14,872 bases of DNA from JAABSQ01 sp964573705 (GTDB lineage Bacteria; Desulfobacterota; Desulfobacteria; Desulfobacterales; Desulfococcaceae), in contig CAZNLT010000146.1 in assembly GCA_964573705.1 (NCBI GenBank), positions 1 through 14,872 of the forward strand, given 5' to 3'. Shown one piece after another: positions 8,217 to 14,506 of this stretch. A program made the translations under genes and the position numbers. Position 1 is the stretch's first letter, and each line of letters opens with the position of its first letter. The notes under the pieces are model-generated. The model had not been told where the DNA came from, did no database searches, and saw only the letters and a program-made list of their open reading frames with translations.

Positions 8217-9188
8217 TTATTGTCGAACCATGAGATGGTAAACCGCATAGGATTCCGGCTGATCGTCGATAAGATCGATGGCTTTGGTCTGCTGGCCCGA
8301 TTCGTCGGTTTGGGAAGGGGCCTGTTTTTGCTCCCGGTCTTTGTCGTAGATGGCCATCAACTGGTGGGCCCCGGCCGGCTCCATGGCCCGGGCCTTGACC
8401 TGATAGAATTCATTTCCCGAGACCGGCTGGGTCTTGAGGAAAACCCGCTTTCCGTCGGGCTCGACACTGTAGAGATGAACAAACCCTTCCTTGTCGGCGC
8501 CGTAGGTGATGACCATGGTCTCTCCGACGCGGTATTCTGGTTTGTTGGTGGAGATGAATGCGGAAATCCCGGGGTCGTCCGCATCCGCCGGCGTCCGGCG
8601 ATCGGTTCCGCCCGAAACATCCCTTCGGGTATTGTCCTGGCCCCTGCCGGTGACGATCAGGGCCATTTCACGGGTCACCTGCTGCCCCGCGCCTTCTCTG
8701 GAGCGCACCCGCAGGGATTTGGCCAGTTCTTCCACACCGGCGGCGTCTGCGGTGTAGAAATCCCCCTTTTCAGTCAGCCGGTTCATGTCCACATCCAGCT
8801 TTTCGGTGCTGGCCAGCATGATCACCTTTTCCGTACCCGGGGAGTCGCTGTAAAATTCAATGTACTGCTCGGGCACATCGTATTCCCGGTCGGCCTGGTA
8901 TTTGTTGTACTGCTGCTTGATGTTGGGGAGCAGCACATAGCCTTCGTTCCGGTCCGCGTCCACGCTGAAGAGGTAGAGATAGAAGGTTTTGTTGCCCTTG
9001 ACCCTGAATTTGATGTTTTCCCCGACATTGAAGACCGGCTTGACCGGCTCGAAAGAGACCTGGAAATCGCCTTGAGACCCTGATTCGCCGCCCCGTATGC
9101 CGATGCCGGCCCAGGCTGCGCTGCTCCATCCGAGAACCGAAAGCACCATCAGAATGACCAGACCGATTTTGAGTGTACGCTGTTTCAT
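8217..9188 (-). CDS. Exported two-domain DUF4384 protein heading the protease operon
   Basis: The predicted protein has 323 residues. The start at 9188 is set by AAAGGAG seven bases upstream and a signal peptide ending AAWA (about residue 27); the longer reading from 9239 lacks both. There are two DUF4384-type halves. The first (about 42-135) has VGENIKFRVKGNKTFYLYLF and a GTEKVIMLAST segment. The second (about 208-290, plus a C-terminal strand YAVYHLMVR) has VGETMVITYGADKEGFVHLY. The Arg/Asp-rich linker (about 180-205) contains TRRD and TDRRT. It is a clear paralogue of the protein at 13498-14439, colinear over its length. Both genes head an operon and share an upstream motif. It may be a periplasmic binding or assembly partner; no catalytic motif is seen. 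Confidence 0.85.
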   Translation of the reverse strand: MKQRTLKIGLVILMVLSVLGWSSAAWAGIGIRGGESGSQGDFQVSFEPVKPVFNVGENIKFRVKGNKTFYLYLFSVDADRNEGYVLLPNIKQQYNKYQADREYDVPEQYIEFYSDSPGTEKVIMLASTEKLDVDMNRLTEKGDFYTADAAGVEELAKSLRVRSREGAGQQVTREMALIVTGRGQDNTRRDVSGGTDRRTPADADDPGISAFISTNKPEYRVGETMVITYGADKEGFVHLYSVEPDGKRVFLKTQPVSGNEFYQVKARAMEPAGAHQLMAIYDKDREQKQAPSQTDESGQQTKAIDLIDDQPESYAVYHLMVRQ

Positions 9189-9221
9189 TGTCTTGCTCCT
9201 TTTCACTGAGAGTTGTGGTTC

Positions 9222-9252
9222 GCGGCATCGAAGACCCATTCTTCGCCGCCGC
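9222..9252 (-). promoter_or_regulatory. Leader hairpin of the protease operon
   Basis: CGAAGA and TCTTCG (9229-9234, 9240-9245) pair around a five-base loop, extended by GCGGC and GCCGC beyond a two-by-two internal loop. It lies between the shared motif at 9261-9272 and the ribosome binding site of the DUF4384 gene. Function is unknown. Confidence 0.45.
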
Positions 9253-9260
9253 TGTTTGGG

Positions 9261-9272
9261 TTAGACGGACAC
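9261..9272 (-). promoter_or_regulatory. Shared 12-base motif, site 1
   Basis: On the minus strand this reads GTGTCCGTCTAA. It lies 13 bases past the anti-sigma stop and about 75 bases before the DUF4384 start. It is identical over 12 bases to site 2 (10000-10011) and matches 11 of 12 at site 3 (14507-14518). CGTCTAA resembles the -10 element of many ECF sigma promoters, but I see no common -35 element 16-18 bases upstream. It could instead be an operator. Confidence 0.55.
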
Positions 9273-9285
9273 ATTTCACAAACTG

Positions 9286-9921
9286 CTATTCTTTATTTTC
9301 CGGCGTCTCTTCGACCACATCCAGATAGATCGTATCGCCTTCAATCCGAATGTTGATCTTCTCTTTGGGGCCGAACAGCAGACTTCGAATGTTCTTGCTC
9401 GGCATATAGGCCCGGGCCAGAATCACCCGGTCGACGTCGCCGGTCTGAATCCCTTTTTCCCGAAGCAGTCCGGTCAGCTCCCGCACCCGCCCGCCGGTCC
9501 ATTCCAGCTGCCCGTCCCGGGTGAGCAGGTCCTGAATTTCCGGTCCCATTTCCAGGGTGACGGAGATGATCTCCGGGGTCTGAAGGACCTGAAGGTAATA
9601 GACCCCGCCGCCGACGAAGACGCACAGAACGACGGAGGCGGCGATGGCCAGGAAACTCCGCCGGGATTGGCGGGCACGGGCCGGGGTTTTATCCACTGCC
9701 GCTTCTTCGGCTTCGACCGCCTCGACGCTCGCCTCCAGCATTTCCCAGCAGTCTTCGCATCGATTGATGTGGTAGAGCATCGTCCGGCGCTCCTCGGACT
9801 CCACGTCGCCGACCGCCAGGCGGGCGATGTCTTCGGGGGGGATATGTTCGGTTTGTTCGTTGCTTTCCGACGGCGGCGAGTCTTCCATCGGTTCAAACAA
9901 TGTATTTATCCATTTACCCAT
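9286..9921 (-). CDS. Transmembrane anti-sigma factor with zinc-finger (ZAS) domain
   Basis: The predicted protein has 211 residues. The N-terminal cytoplasmic part (about 26-62) has the anti-sigma zinc-binding pattern His51-x3-Cys55-x2-Cys58 (HINRCEDC), preceded by the helix IARLAVGDVESEERRTML. A Glu/Ala-rich segment and an Arg-rich stretch (81-88) lead to one transmembrane helix (about 89-110). The outer part (about 111-211) has no domain I can name; it contains charged helices and a final strand-like IRIEGDTIYLDVVEE. AAAGGA precedes the ATG by eight bases. The gene follows the sigma factor gene by 97 bases. The expected role is to hold that sigma factor at the membrane and release it on an envelope signal. 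The role is inferred from the motif and the gene order. Confidence 0.87.
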   Translation of the reverse strand: MGKWINTLFEPMEDSPPSESNEQTEHIPPEDIARLAVGDVESEERRTMLYHINRCEDCWEMLEASVEAVEAEEAAVDKTPARARQSRRSFLAIAASVVLCVFVGGGVYYLQVLQTPEIISVTLEMGPEIQDLLTRDGQLEWTGGRVRELTGLLREKGIQTGDVDRVILARAYMPSKNIRSLLFGPKEKINIRIEGDTIYLDVVEETPENKE

Positions 9922-9951
9922 GGTTGTATTCCTTTTAAAATTTTTGGCTGG

Positions 9952-9968
9952 TCCCGCGTAAAGCGGGA
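9952..9968 (-). promoter_or_regulatory. Leader hairpin of the anti-sigma gene
   Basis: TCCCGC (9952-9957) and GCGGGA (9963-9968) pair around a five-base loop. It sits between the shared motif at 10000-10011 and the ribosome binding site of the anti-sigma gene, the same arrangement as at the other two motif sites. No T tract follows in the minus direction. Confidence 0.45.
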
Positions 9969-9999
9969 GGGTTTATGAATCATTGGTCCTTTGTCTATT

Positions 10000-10011
10000 T
10001 TAGACGGACAC
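10000..10011 (-). promoter_or_regulatory. Shared 12-base motif, site 2
   Basis: On the minus strand this reads GTGTCCGTCTAA, the same 12 bases as site 1. It lies seven bases past the sigma factor stop and about 80 bases before the anti-sigma start. Here it is also embedded in two short inverted repeats (CGGAC/GTCCG and GTCTA/TAGAC). A promoter or operator separating expression of the anti-sigma gene from the sigma gene is inferred. Confidence 0.55.
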
Positions 10012-10018
10012 GGTCCGA

Positions 10019-10762
10019 TTATCGTATGCCCTTTTCCAGCAATTTTTTCCGGATTTGAATTTGGATTTTTTTCAGGCGATTTCTGGCGGTCTGGGGTGAG
10101 ATGCCCAGGGCTCGCGCGGCTGCGGCGGCGCTGCGGTCCGAGGCCCATACCAGACGGGCCAAGGTTCGGTCTTCCTCCGACAGATCATCGAACGATTCGG
10201 ATATTACCCGACCTGCAACAATGCGCTTGTTGGACTCCAGTTCGGCCAGCAATTTTTCCAGCGGGTTATTGGTTTTATCGGAAATATCCATTGTATTTCC
10301 TTTTCGGTCTTCCATTGAAGTGAATCTCGGGTCTTCATGGCACCCCTTCTCTCGGATCGGCGCGACCACCCGTTGATAATCTTCGTAAGCGCCGTCGAAC
10401 TGTTCGCGCATTCGGAGTATTTCGTACACCTCGTCCACGCTGAACCTTTCAAAGCAGATCAGCTCATAGATAGCGGTTTCCAACGCGCCCAGTTTCTCGA
10501 TTGGTTTGGGAACCCGTTTGCGCCCGTATTTTTTCCGGTGGCATTCGATAGAGAAATTGTTGATAACTGGATAAAGAAATGTAGTGAATTTGCTGTTTCC
10601 CTTGAATTTTTTGAGGCAGGCGTAGTCGTCTTTGACCAAATACTCATAGACACAGTTGCTGCATTCGATGGCCTCGTCTTCGTTCAATGGAAACCGTTTT
10701 CGACAGGCGATGTCGATTCGCTGGAGCGTCTCTTTTGAAGCGAGGGTGGATCGGTAGTCCAT
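10019..10762 (-). CDS. ECF-like sigma-70 family RNA polymerase sigma factor
   Basis: The predicted protein has 247 residues and no signal peptide. Residues about 30-82 look like sigma region 2: LKKFKGNSKFTTFLYPVINN, then a basic HRKKYGRKR, comparable to the F-G-S-F-T-L/I-R-N pattern of ECF factors. Residues about 193-240 are region 4: LSEEDRTLARLV followed by a helix-turn-helix (AAAARALGISPQTARNRLKK). The spacer between them is about 110 residues, much longer than in typical ECF factors, with a hydrophobic ICFERFSVDEVYEIL stretch. The ribosome binding site is weak (AAGAGA). The adjacent anti-sigma gene supports the call. The likely targets are the promoters marked by the shared motif; this is inference. 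Confidence 0.83.
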   Translation of the reverse strand: MDYRSTLASKETLQRIDIACRKRFPLNEDEAIECSNCVYEYLVKDDYACLKKFKGNSKFTTFLYPVINNFSIECHRKKYGRKRVPKPIEKLGALETAIYELICFERFSVDEVYEILRMREQFDGAYEDYQRVVAPIREKGCHEDPRFTSMEDRKGNTMDISDKTNNPLEKLLAELESNKRIVAGRVISESFDDLSEEDRTLARLVWASDRSAAAAARALGISPQTARNRLKKIQIQIRKKLLEKGIR

Positions 10763-10820
10763 GTTGGAAGTCTCTTTCGTTGTAGGTTCGCTGGAAATTT
10801 TCTGTTATCTGCCTTCCGTT

Positions 10821-11624
10821 GTCTGAACTGGGATTATGGGGGATTAGTGGGATGGGCAGGATTCTTCCCGTGCTGTAATCCCCTGAATCCCCCATAATCA
10901 TAGTTCAGACGTTTCTTGAACTCTGATTCGTCTGATTATTCTGATAGACTGTGACAAACCGCACCGCTGCATGCACCGGGGTCTAATCAGCGTCATCAGA
11001 TGAATCAGACGCATCCGGGTTCAGACAGCCCGTTGTCTGAACTGGGATTATGGGGGATTAGTGGGATGGGCAGGATTTTTCCCGTGCTGTAATCCCCTGA
11101 ATCCCCCAAATCCCCTATAATCCCAGTTCAGACGTTTCTTGAACTCTGATTCGTCTGATTTTTCTGATGGATTGTGATGAACCGCACCGCTGCATGCACC
11201 GGGGTCTGATCAGCGTCATCAGATGAATCAGACGCATCCGGGTTCAGACAGCCCGTTGTCTGAACTGGGATTATGGGGGATTATTGGGATGGGCAGGATT
11301 TTCTCCCGTGCTGTAATCCCCTGAATCCCCCAAATCCCCTAAAATCATAGCTCAGACGTTTCCTGAACTCTGATTCGTCTGATTATTCTGATAGACTGTG
11401 ACAAACCGCACCGCTGCATGCACCGGGGTCTAATCAGCGTCATCAGATCAATCAGACGCATCCGGGTTCAGACAGCCCTTGTAATCCCCTGAATCCCTCA
11501 AATCCCCTATAATCCCAGTTCAGACATTTCTTGAACTCTGATTCGTCTGATTTTTATGATGGACTGTGCCAAACCGCACCGCTGCATGCACCGGGGTCTA
11601 ATCAGCGTCATCAGATCAATCAGA
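10821..11624. repeat. Tandem array of a two-module hairpin repeat
   Basis: Four copies of a composite unit are seen, with copy starts 214 and 223 bases apart and the fourth truncated. Module A (10821-10910, 11035-11133, 11258-11357; half copy 11479-11525) has arms beginning and ending GTCTGAACTGGGATTAT or its complement. Module B (10911-11034, 11134-11257, 11358-11478, and 11526 into the gap) has CTGATTCGTCTGAT-type arms around a loop with the palindrome TGCATGCA. Both modules are made of degenerate 9-base units. Copies 1 and 2 differ by exactly one 9-base unit in module A. I see no coding sequence here. The array separates operon I from the sigma factor gene. Confidence 0.93.
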
Positions 11625-11724
11625 NNNNNNNNNNNNNNNNNNNNNNNNNNNNNNNNNNNNNNNNNNNNNNNNNNNNNNNNNNNNNNNNNNNNNNNNNNNN
11701 NNNNNNNNNNNNNNNNNNNNNNNN
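11625..11724. other. Scaffold gap (100 N)
   Basis: Exactly 100 N, the conventional size for a gap of unknown length. The left flank ends inside repeat module B. The ten bases after the gap (CGCATCCGGG) are what module B would continue with, then the sequence diverges. The gap therefore probably hides further repeat copies plus any remainder of the truncated gene at 11725-11868. Confidence 0.95.
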
Positions 11725-11868
11725 CGCATCCGGGGACGGATTGCGGATGATCCGCTGAATCCCCCGGGAAGGGGCCGCGTCGACCCCGCCGGCGAGGGCC
11801 AGGGCCAGAAGAAAAAACAGAAACGCCCGGTCCGGCCTGCGGCCGCCGGGTCTGGCATTTCGCGTCAT
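11725..11868 (-). CDS. Exported protein, 3' end lost in gap
   Basis: The 48 residues visible start at an ATG seven bases after GGAGG. They comprise an Arg-rich N-terminus, a strong hydrophobic core (FLFFLLALALAGG) and a likely cleavage site at VDA. About 15 mature residues follow, ending NPSPDA at the gap edge. I do not recognise the family. If the gap were closed directly onto the repeat, the frame would read Ser-Asp-stop, so the gene may really have been truncated by the repeat array. Otherwise the rest is simply missing. It is the last visible gene of operon I and follows the unknown gene by 59 bases. Confidence 0.6.
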
Positions 11869-11884
11869 ACCATTACCTCCGTGG

Positions 11885-11910
11885 CCCCCTCCCCTCGGCA
11901 GGGGAAGGGG
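11885..11910 (-). promoter_or_regulatory. C-rich/G-rich hairpin before the truncated gene
   Basis: The arms CCCCCTCCCCT and AGGGGAAGGGG enclose a four-base loop; as minus-strand RNA the stem is continuous over 11 positions with one G-U. It sits a few bases before the GGAGG of the truncated exported protein. The inner hairpin at 4261-4286 has the same design (CCCT-C-CCCT, tetraloop, AGGG-A-AGGG) and also precedes a ribosome binding site. Confidence 0.5.
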
Positions 11911-11927
11911 CGTGCGTGGGTGTCGGT

Positions 11928-12533
11928 TCAATTCACGACTCCATGAAACCACCGGATGATCCGGTCTTTCCGGGTTGCCGGCGGGTCGGGTTTGCGGGTG
12001 AAGACCACCCGGGTGAGATTCCCGTCGGCCCGGTCGTAGTAGACGGCGGCATTGTAGTCCATGGCCGGGTCGTACCGAAGCACATGGGTCGCCAGGAGGT
12101 AGGAGCCCACCGCCAGGGAGACGATGAACTCACCCAGAATTTTGGCGGTTTCGGTCTCCGGCTCCGGTTGAATGTCGATACGGCCGCCGAGATACCGTAC
12201 CGCCGACAGCCATTTGTCGAGCCGTTCGGGAATATTGTTGACCGATACGGTGCCGATGAACCGGGCGGTCACCCGGGCCGGCCCGGTTTTCAGAAGTCTG
12301 GAAAAATCGGCGTCGAATTGACTGGAATCGACAAAATTGATGCGGGGACCGGGATCGGAAAGCATCGGAATGTAGGCGGCGGCATTCCCGAATGAGATGC
12401 ACCCGAGAATCAGAATCATGCCGCATAAGGCCGCCGGTCGCCGCAAAGCCCCCGCCCCGATTCGGAACCGGGGCCGGGAATCCCTCTTGCCATGATCCTG
12501 AAAAACCGAACGGACGGGAATGGTATATTTCAT
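11928..12533 (-). CDS. Unknown membrane-anchored or exported protein
   Basis: The predicted protein has 201 residues. The start at 12533 is chosen because AAGGAGG lies five bases upstream; a reading from 12578 would run into the preceding gene. A long basic N-terminus (about 33 residues) precedes a hydrophobic segment (about 34-53, ending GNAAA), which could be an unusually late signal peptide or an anchor. The remainder has a mixed alpha/beta look with NNIPERLDKWLSAVRYLGG (about 99-117) and a second moderately hydrophobic stretch (about 136-151). No known motif is recognised. It lies 41 bases after the TPR-OmpA gene and before another exported-protein gene, so a cell-envelope role is the safest statement. 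Confidence 0.75.
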   Translation of the reverse strand: MKYTIPVRSVFQDHGKRDSRPRFRIGAGALRRPAALCGMILILGCISFGNAAAYIPMLSDPGPRINFVDSSQFDADFSRLLKTGPARVTARFIGTVSVNNIPERLDKWLSAVRYLGGRIDIQPEPETETAKILGEFIVSLAVGSYLLATHVLRYDPAMDYNAAVYYDRADGNLTRVVFTRKPDPPATRKDRIIRWFHGVVN

Positions 12534-12574
12534 ATTTGCCTCCTTCGACCGGTTTGAAACGGACGCGTCCATTT

Positions 12575-13444
12575 TCACCGCACTTCCACCTGGACCCGAC
12601 GATTGATGGCGTAGTCGTCTTCCGAGGTTTCCGGATAAATCAGGAGATCCTCCTCCCCTTTGCCCGCTATTTCGATCTGGTGCGGCTTCAGCGGAAAATA
12701 AGAGAGCACGTACTCCCGCACCCGCCGGGCCCGCCGTTCGGACAGGTTCTGGTTATATGAAGCATCTCCCTGGCTGTCGGTATGGCCGATGATCCGGAAG
12801 GTATCCCCCGAATAGGCCGGATCACTCAGGGCCCGGCCGAGATGGTCGGCCTGAATGCGGCCCTGGGAGGTCAGGTCATCGCTGTCGTAATCGAACCGGA
12901 CATAAAGATCCAGAGACGGCACCACCTCGAAGTTTCGCCGCTGCTGCATCAGCGAGGCGTGAATCGATTTGGCGCTCATAATGGACCGGGACCGGGACAA
13001 CAGCAGATCTTTCATCCGCCGGCGAACCGGCTCGGTCAGATCCGCGTCGGAGGGATCGGGATAGAACCCGAGGAATTTTCTGTAATTGCGGACCGCTTCC
13101 CCTTCATCCCCCTGCTTTTCGGCCAGCAGGCCGAGGGCTTTGTAGGACTGGGCCAGGGTACCGTCGCTGCCGGCCCATTTCAGCGCGTTCCGAAACGCGA
13201 TTTGGGCCTTCTCCAGATCACCGGCCGCCATATAGGCCCGGCCCAGTTCAAAATAGGGGCCATACCTTTCACAGGCATCGATGGATCGCTTCAGCAGGGA
13301 TATCCTCTGGTGGGGATCCTCCGTCTGAAGGGCCTGGTCATAAAACCGGCGCCCCTGGTCGCATTCGGCCCGGGCTATGGTCCCGCCTGTGAGCAGAATC
13401 AGAGACAGAAAAAGGGTCCGGATGTAAAATTTGCGTGCTTTCAT
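12575..13444 (-). CDS. TPR and OmpA-domain envelope protein
   Basis: The predicted protein has 289 residues. AGGAGG abuts an ATG at 13450 and is six bases from the ATG at 13444, which I chose. A signal peptide ends at about residue 26 (TIARA). Residues about 28-130 contain TPR-like helix pairs (YFELGRAYMAAGDLEKAQIAFRNAL and a following pair). A linker leads to an OmpA C-terminal peptidoglycan-binding domain (about 175-289) with GHTDSQGD (220-227) and the NLSERRA segment (233-239), which include the Asp and Arg that contact diaminopimelate in the family. It should anchor a complex to the cell wall while the TPRs bind partner proteins. The gene starts 53 bases after the DUF4384 gene, suggesting the two work together. 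Confidence 0.9.
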   Translation of the reverse strand: MKARKFYIRTLFLSLILLTGGTIARAECDQGRRFYDQALQTEDPHQRISLLKRSIDACERYGPYFELGRAYMAAGDLEKAQIAFRNALKWAGSDGTLAQSYKALGLLAEKQGDEGEAVRNYRKFLGFYPDPSDADLTEPVRRRMKDLLLSRSRSIMSAKSIHASLMQQRRNFEVVPSLDLYVRFDYDSDDLTSQGRIQADHLGRALSDPAYSGDTFRIIGHTDSQGDASYNQNLSERRARRVREYVLSYFPLKPHQIEIAGKGEEDLLIYPETSEDDYAINRRVQVEVR

Positions 13445-13497
13445 GGTCATCCTCCTGAAAACTATGACAAATAAAGTGCGCTTATTCGATCCTCTCC

Positions 13498-14439
13498 CTA
13501 AGGACGAACCGTCAGATGATAGACGGCATAGGCCTCGGGCCGATCCTCGATCAGGCGGATGTCTTTGCGGCGTTCCCCGAGACCGAGGGCGTCCACCGCC
13601 TCTTTTTCCAGATTGGCGTCCTTGTCGTAGATCGCCACGAGCTGGTGCTCGCCGGCGGGGAGCATCGCCTCGCCCCGGACCTGGTAGAACCGGGTGCCGT
13701 CCACCTCCTGCTTCTTGAGAAAGGTTTTGTGCCCGTCCGGGGCCACGGTGAACAAGTGGACATACCCTTTTCGGTTCGCACCGAAGGTGATGGTAACGAT
13801 CTCGCCGGGCCGGTACTCGGTGCGGGCGCTGGAGACGAAGGCGGCGACTTCATCCCGGGGAGCCGGGGCCGGCTGCCGGTCGTCGGATCGGCGGTCTCCG
13901 GAAATCGGATCGGGTCCGGTGATGATCAGGGTGAGTTCCCGCACCACCGGTTCGGCCTCGGATTCCCGGGAGCGGACCCGAAGCGCCTTGACCGCCTGGT
14001 CGACGGAACCGGCGCTGCCGGTGTAAAAATCCCCGGCGGCATTGAAATGGTCCATGGGAACCTTGAGTTCCCGGGTGCTGGCGAGCATGATGATCTTTTC
14101 GGTGCCGGGTCGGTCGCTGAAAAATTCCACATGCTTTTCGGGAACATCGTAAACCCGGCCGGCTTCATACCGGTTGTAGGTCTGCTTGGCGTTGGGCAGA
14201 ATGATATAGCCCTCGTTGCGGTCCTGATCCACGCTGAACAGGTACAGGTGGTAGGGCCGGTCCCCCTGGACCCGAAAGCGGATCGGCTCTCCGGGCTTGT
14301 AAACCTGCTGGACCGGTTCGAAGGTGATCTGAAGTTCATTCGGATAGGCATTGCCGGCGGTTGCGGACACGGTCGCCGGGTGGATACCGATCGATGCGGC
14401 TGCCATCATCAGAATCAGTGCGGTTACAATGGGTTTCAT
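13498..14439 (-). CDS. Exported two-domain DUF4384 protein heading operon I
   Basis: The predicted protein has 313 residues. AAAGGAG lies nine bases before the ATG and a signal peptide ends near residue 28. The first DUF4384-type domain (about 36-125) has PGEPIRFRVQGDRPYHLYLF, EGYIILPN and GTEKIIMLAST. The second (about 198-275) has PGEIVTITFGANRKGYVHLF and PAGEHQLVAIYDKD, with a closing YAVYHLTVR. It is colinear with the protein at 8217-9188 and shares long blocks with it. The linker (about 175-196) contains GDRRSDDRQ. No catalytic residues are evident. Upstream lie the shared motif, a hairpin and a candidate sigma-70 promoter. It is likely a periplasmic partner of the TPR-OmpA protein encoded next. 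Confidence 0.85.
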   Translation of the reverse strand: MKPIVTALILMMAAASIGIHPATVSATAGNAYPNELQITFEPVQQVYKPGEPIRFRVQGDRPYHLYLFSVDQDRNEGYIILPNAKQTYNRYEAGRVYDVPEKHVEFFSDRPGTEKIIMLASTRELKVPMDHFNAAGDFYTGSAGSVDQAVKALRVRSRESEAEPVVRELTLIITGPDPISGDRRSDDRQPAPAPRDEVAAFVSSARTEYRPGEIVTITFGANRKGYVHLFTVAPDGHKTFLKKQEVDGTRFYQVRGEAMLPAGEHQLVAIYDKDANLEKEAVDALGLGERRKDIRLIEDRPEAYAVYHLTVRP

Positions 14440-14479
14440 TTCTGCTTTCTCCTTTTCAAAAAATGTTAATGATTCGATT

Positions 14480-14498
14480 GAAGACGCTCACCGCCTTC
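14480..14498 (-). promoter_or_regulatory. Leader hairpin of operon I
   Basis: On the minus strand GAAGGCG and CGTCTTC pair around GTGAG with one G-U pair. It lies between the shared motif at 14507-14518 and the ribosome binding site. The right arm sequence GTCTTC followed by RAT is shared with the leader hairpin at 9222-9252, suggesting the two operon leaders are related. Confidence 0.4.
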
Positions 14499-14506
14499 TG
14501 CTGATC

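Noticed and set aside
1034..9083. Long open reading frames on the plus strand, such as 1034-1774, 4793-6349, 6511-8241 and 8220-9083
   Set aside because: They lie opposite well-supported genes in GC-rich DNA, have no recognisable domains, are rich in Arg, His, Gly and Pro, and lack ribosome binding sites. They are antisense shadows.
9286..10762. Similarity to the sigma factor and caspase-like protease pairing of type III-E CRISPR (Craspase)
   Set aside because: There is no Cas7-11-like effector, no CHAT domain and no CRISPR array. The caspases here carry signal peptides, so they are separated from the cytoplasmic sigma factor.
10821..11624. CRISPR array
   Set aside because: The repeats run end to end with a 214-223 base period, have no unique spacers of uniform length, and no cas genes are near.
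11531..11952. Reading frames spanning the N run as genes
   Set aside because: They are created by translating through unknown bases. Only the start and signal peptide of the minus-strand gene at 11868 are supported.
12557..12567. A fourth, weaker copy of the shared motif before the unknown gene (minus strand GCGTCCGTTTC)
   Set aside because: It matches the nine-base core at only seven positions, lies inside or at the end of the OmpA gene, and is only about 25 bases from the start codon, unlike the other three.
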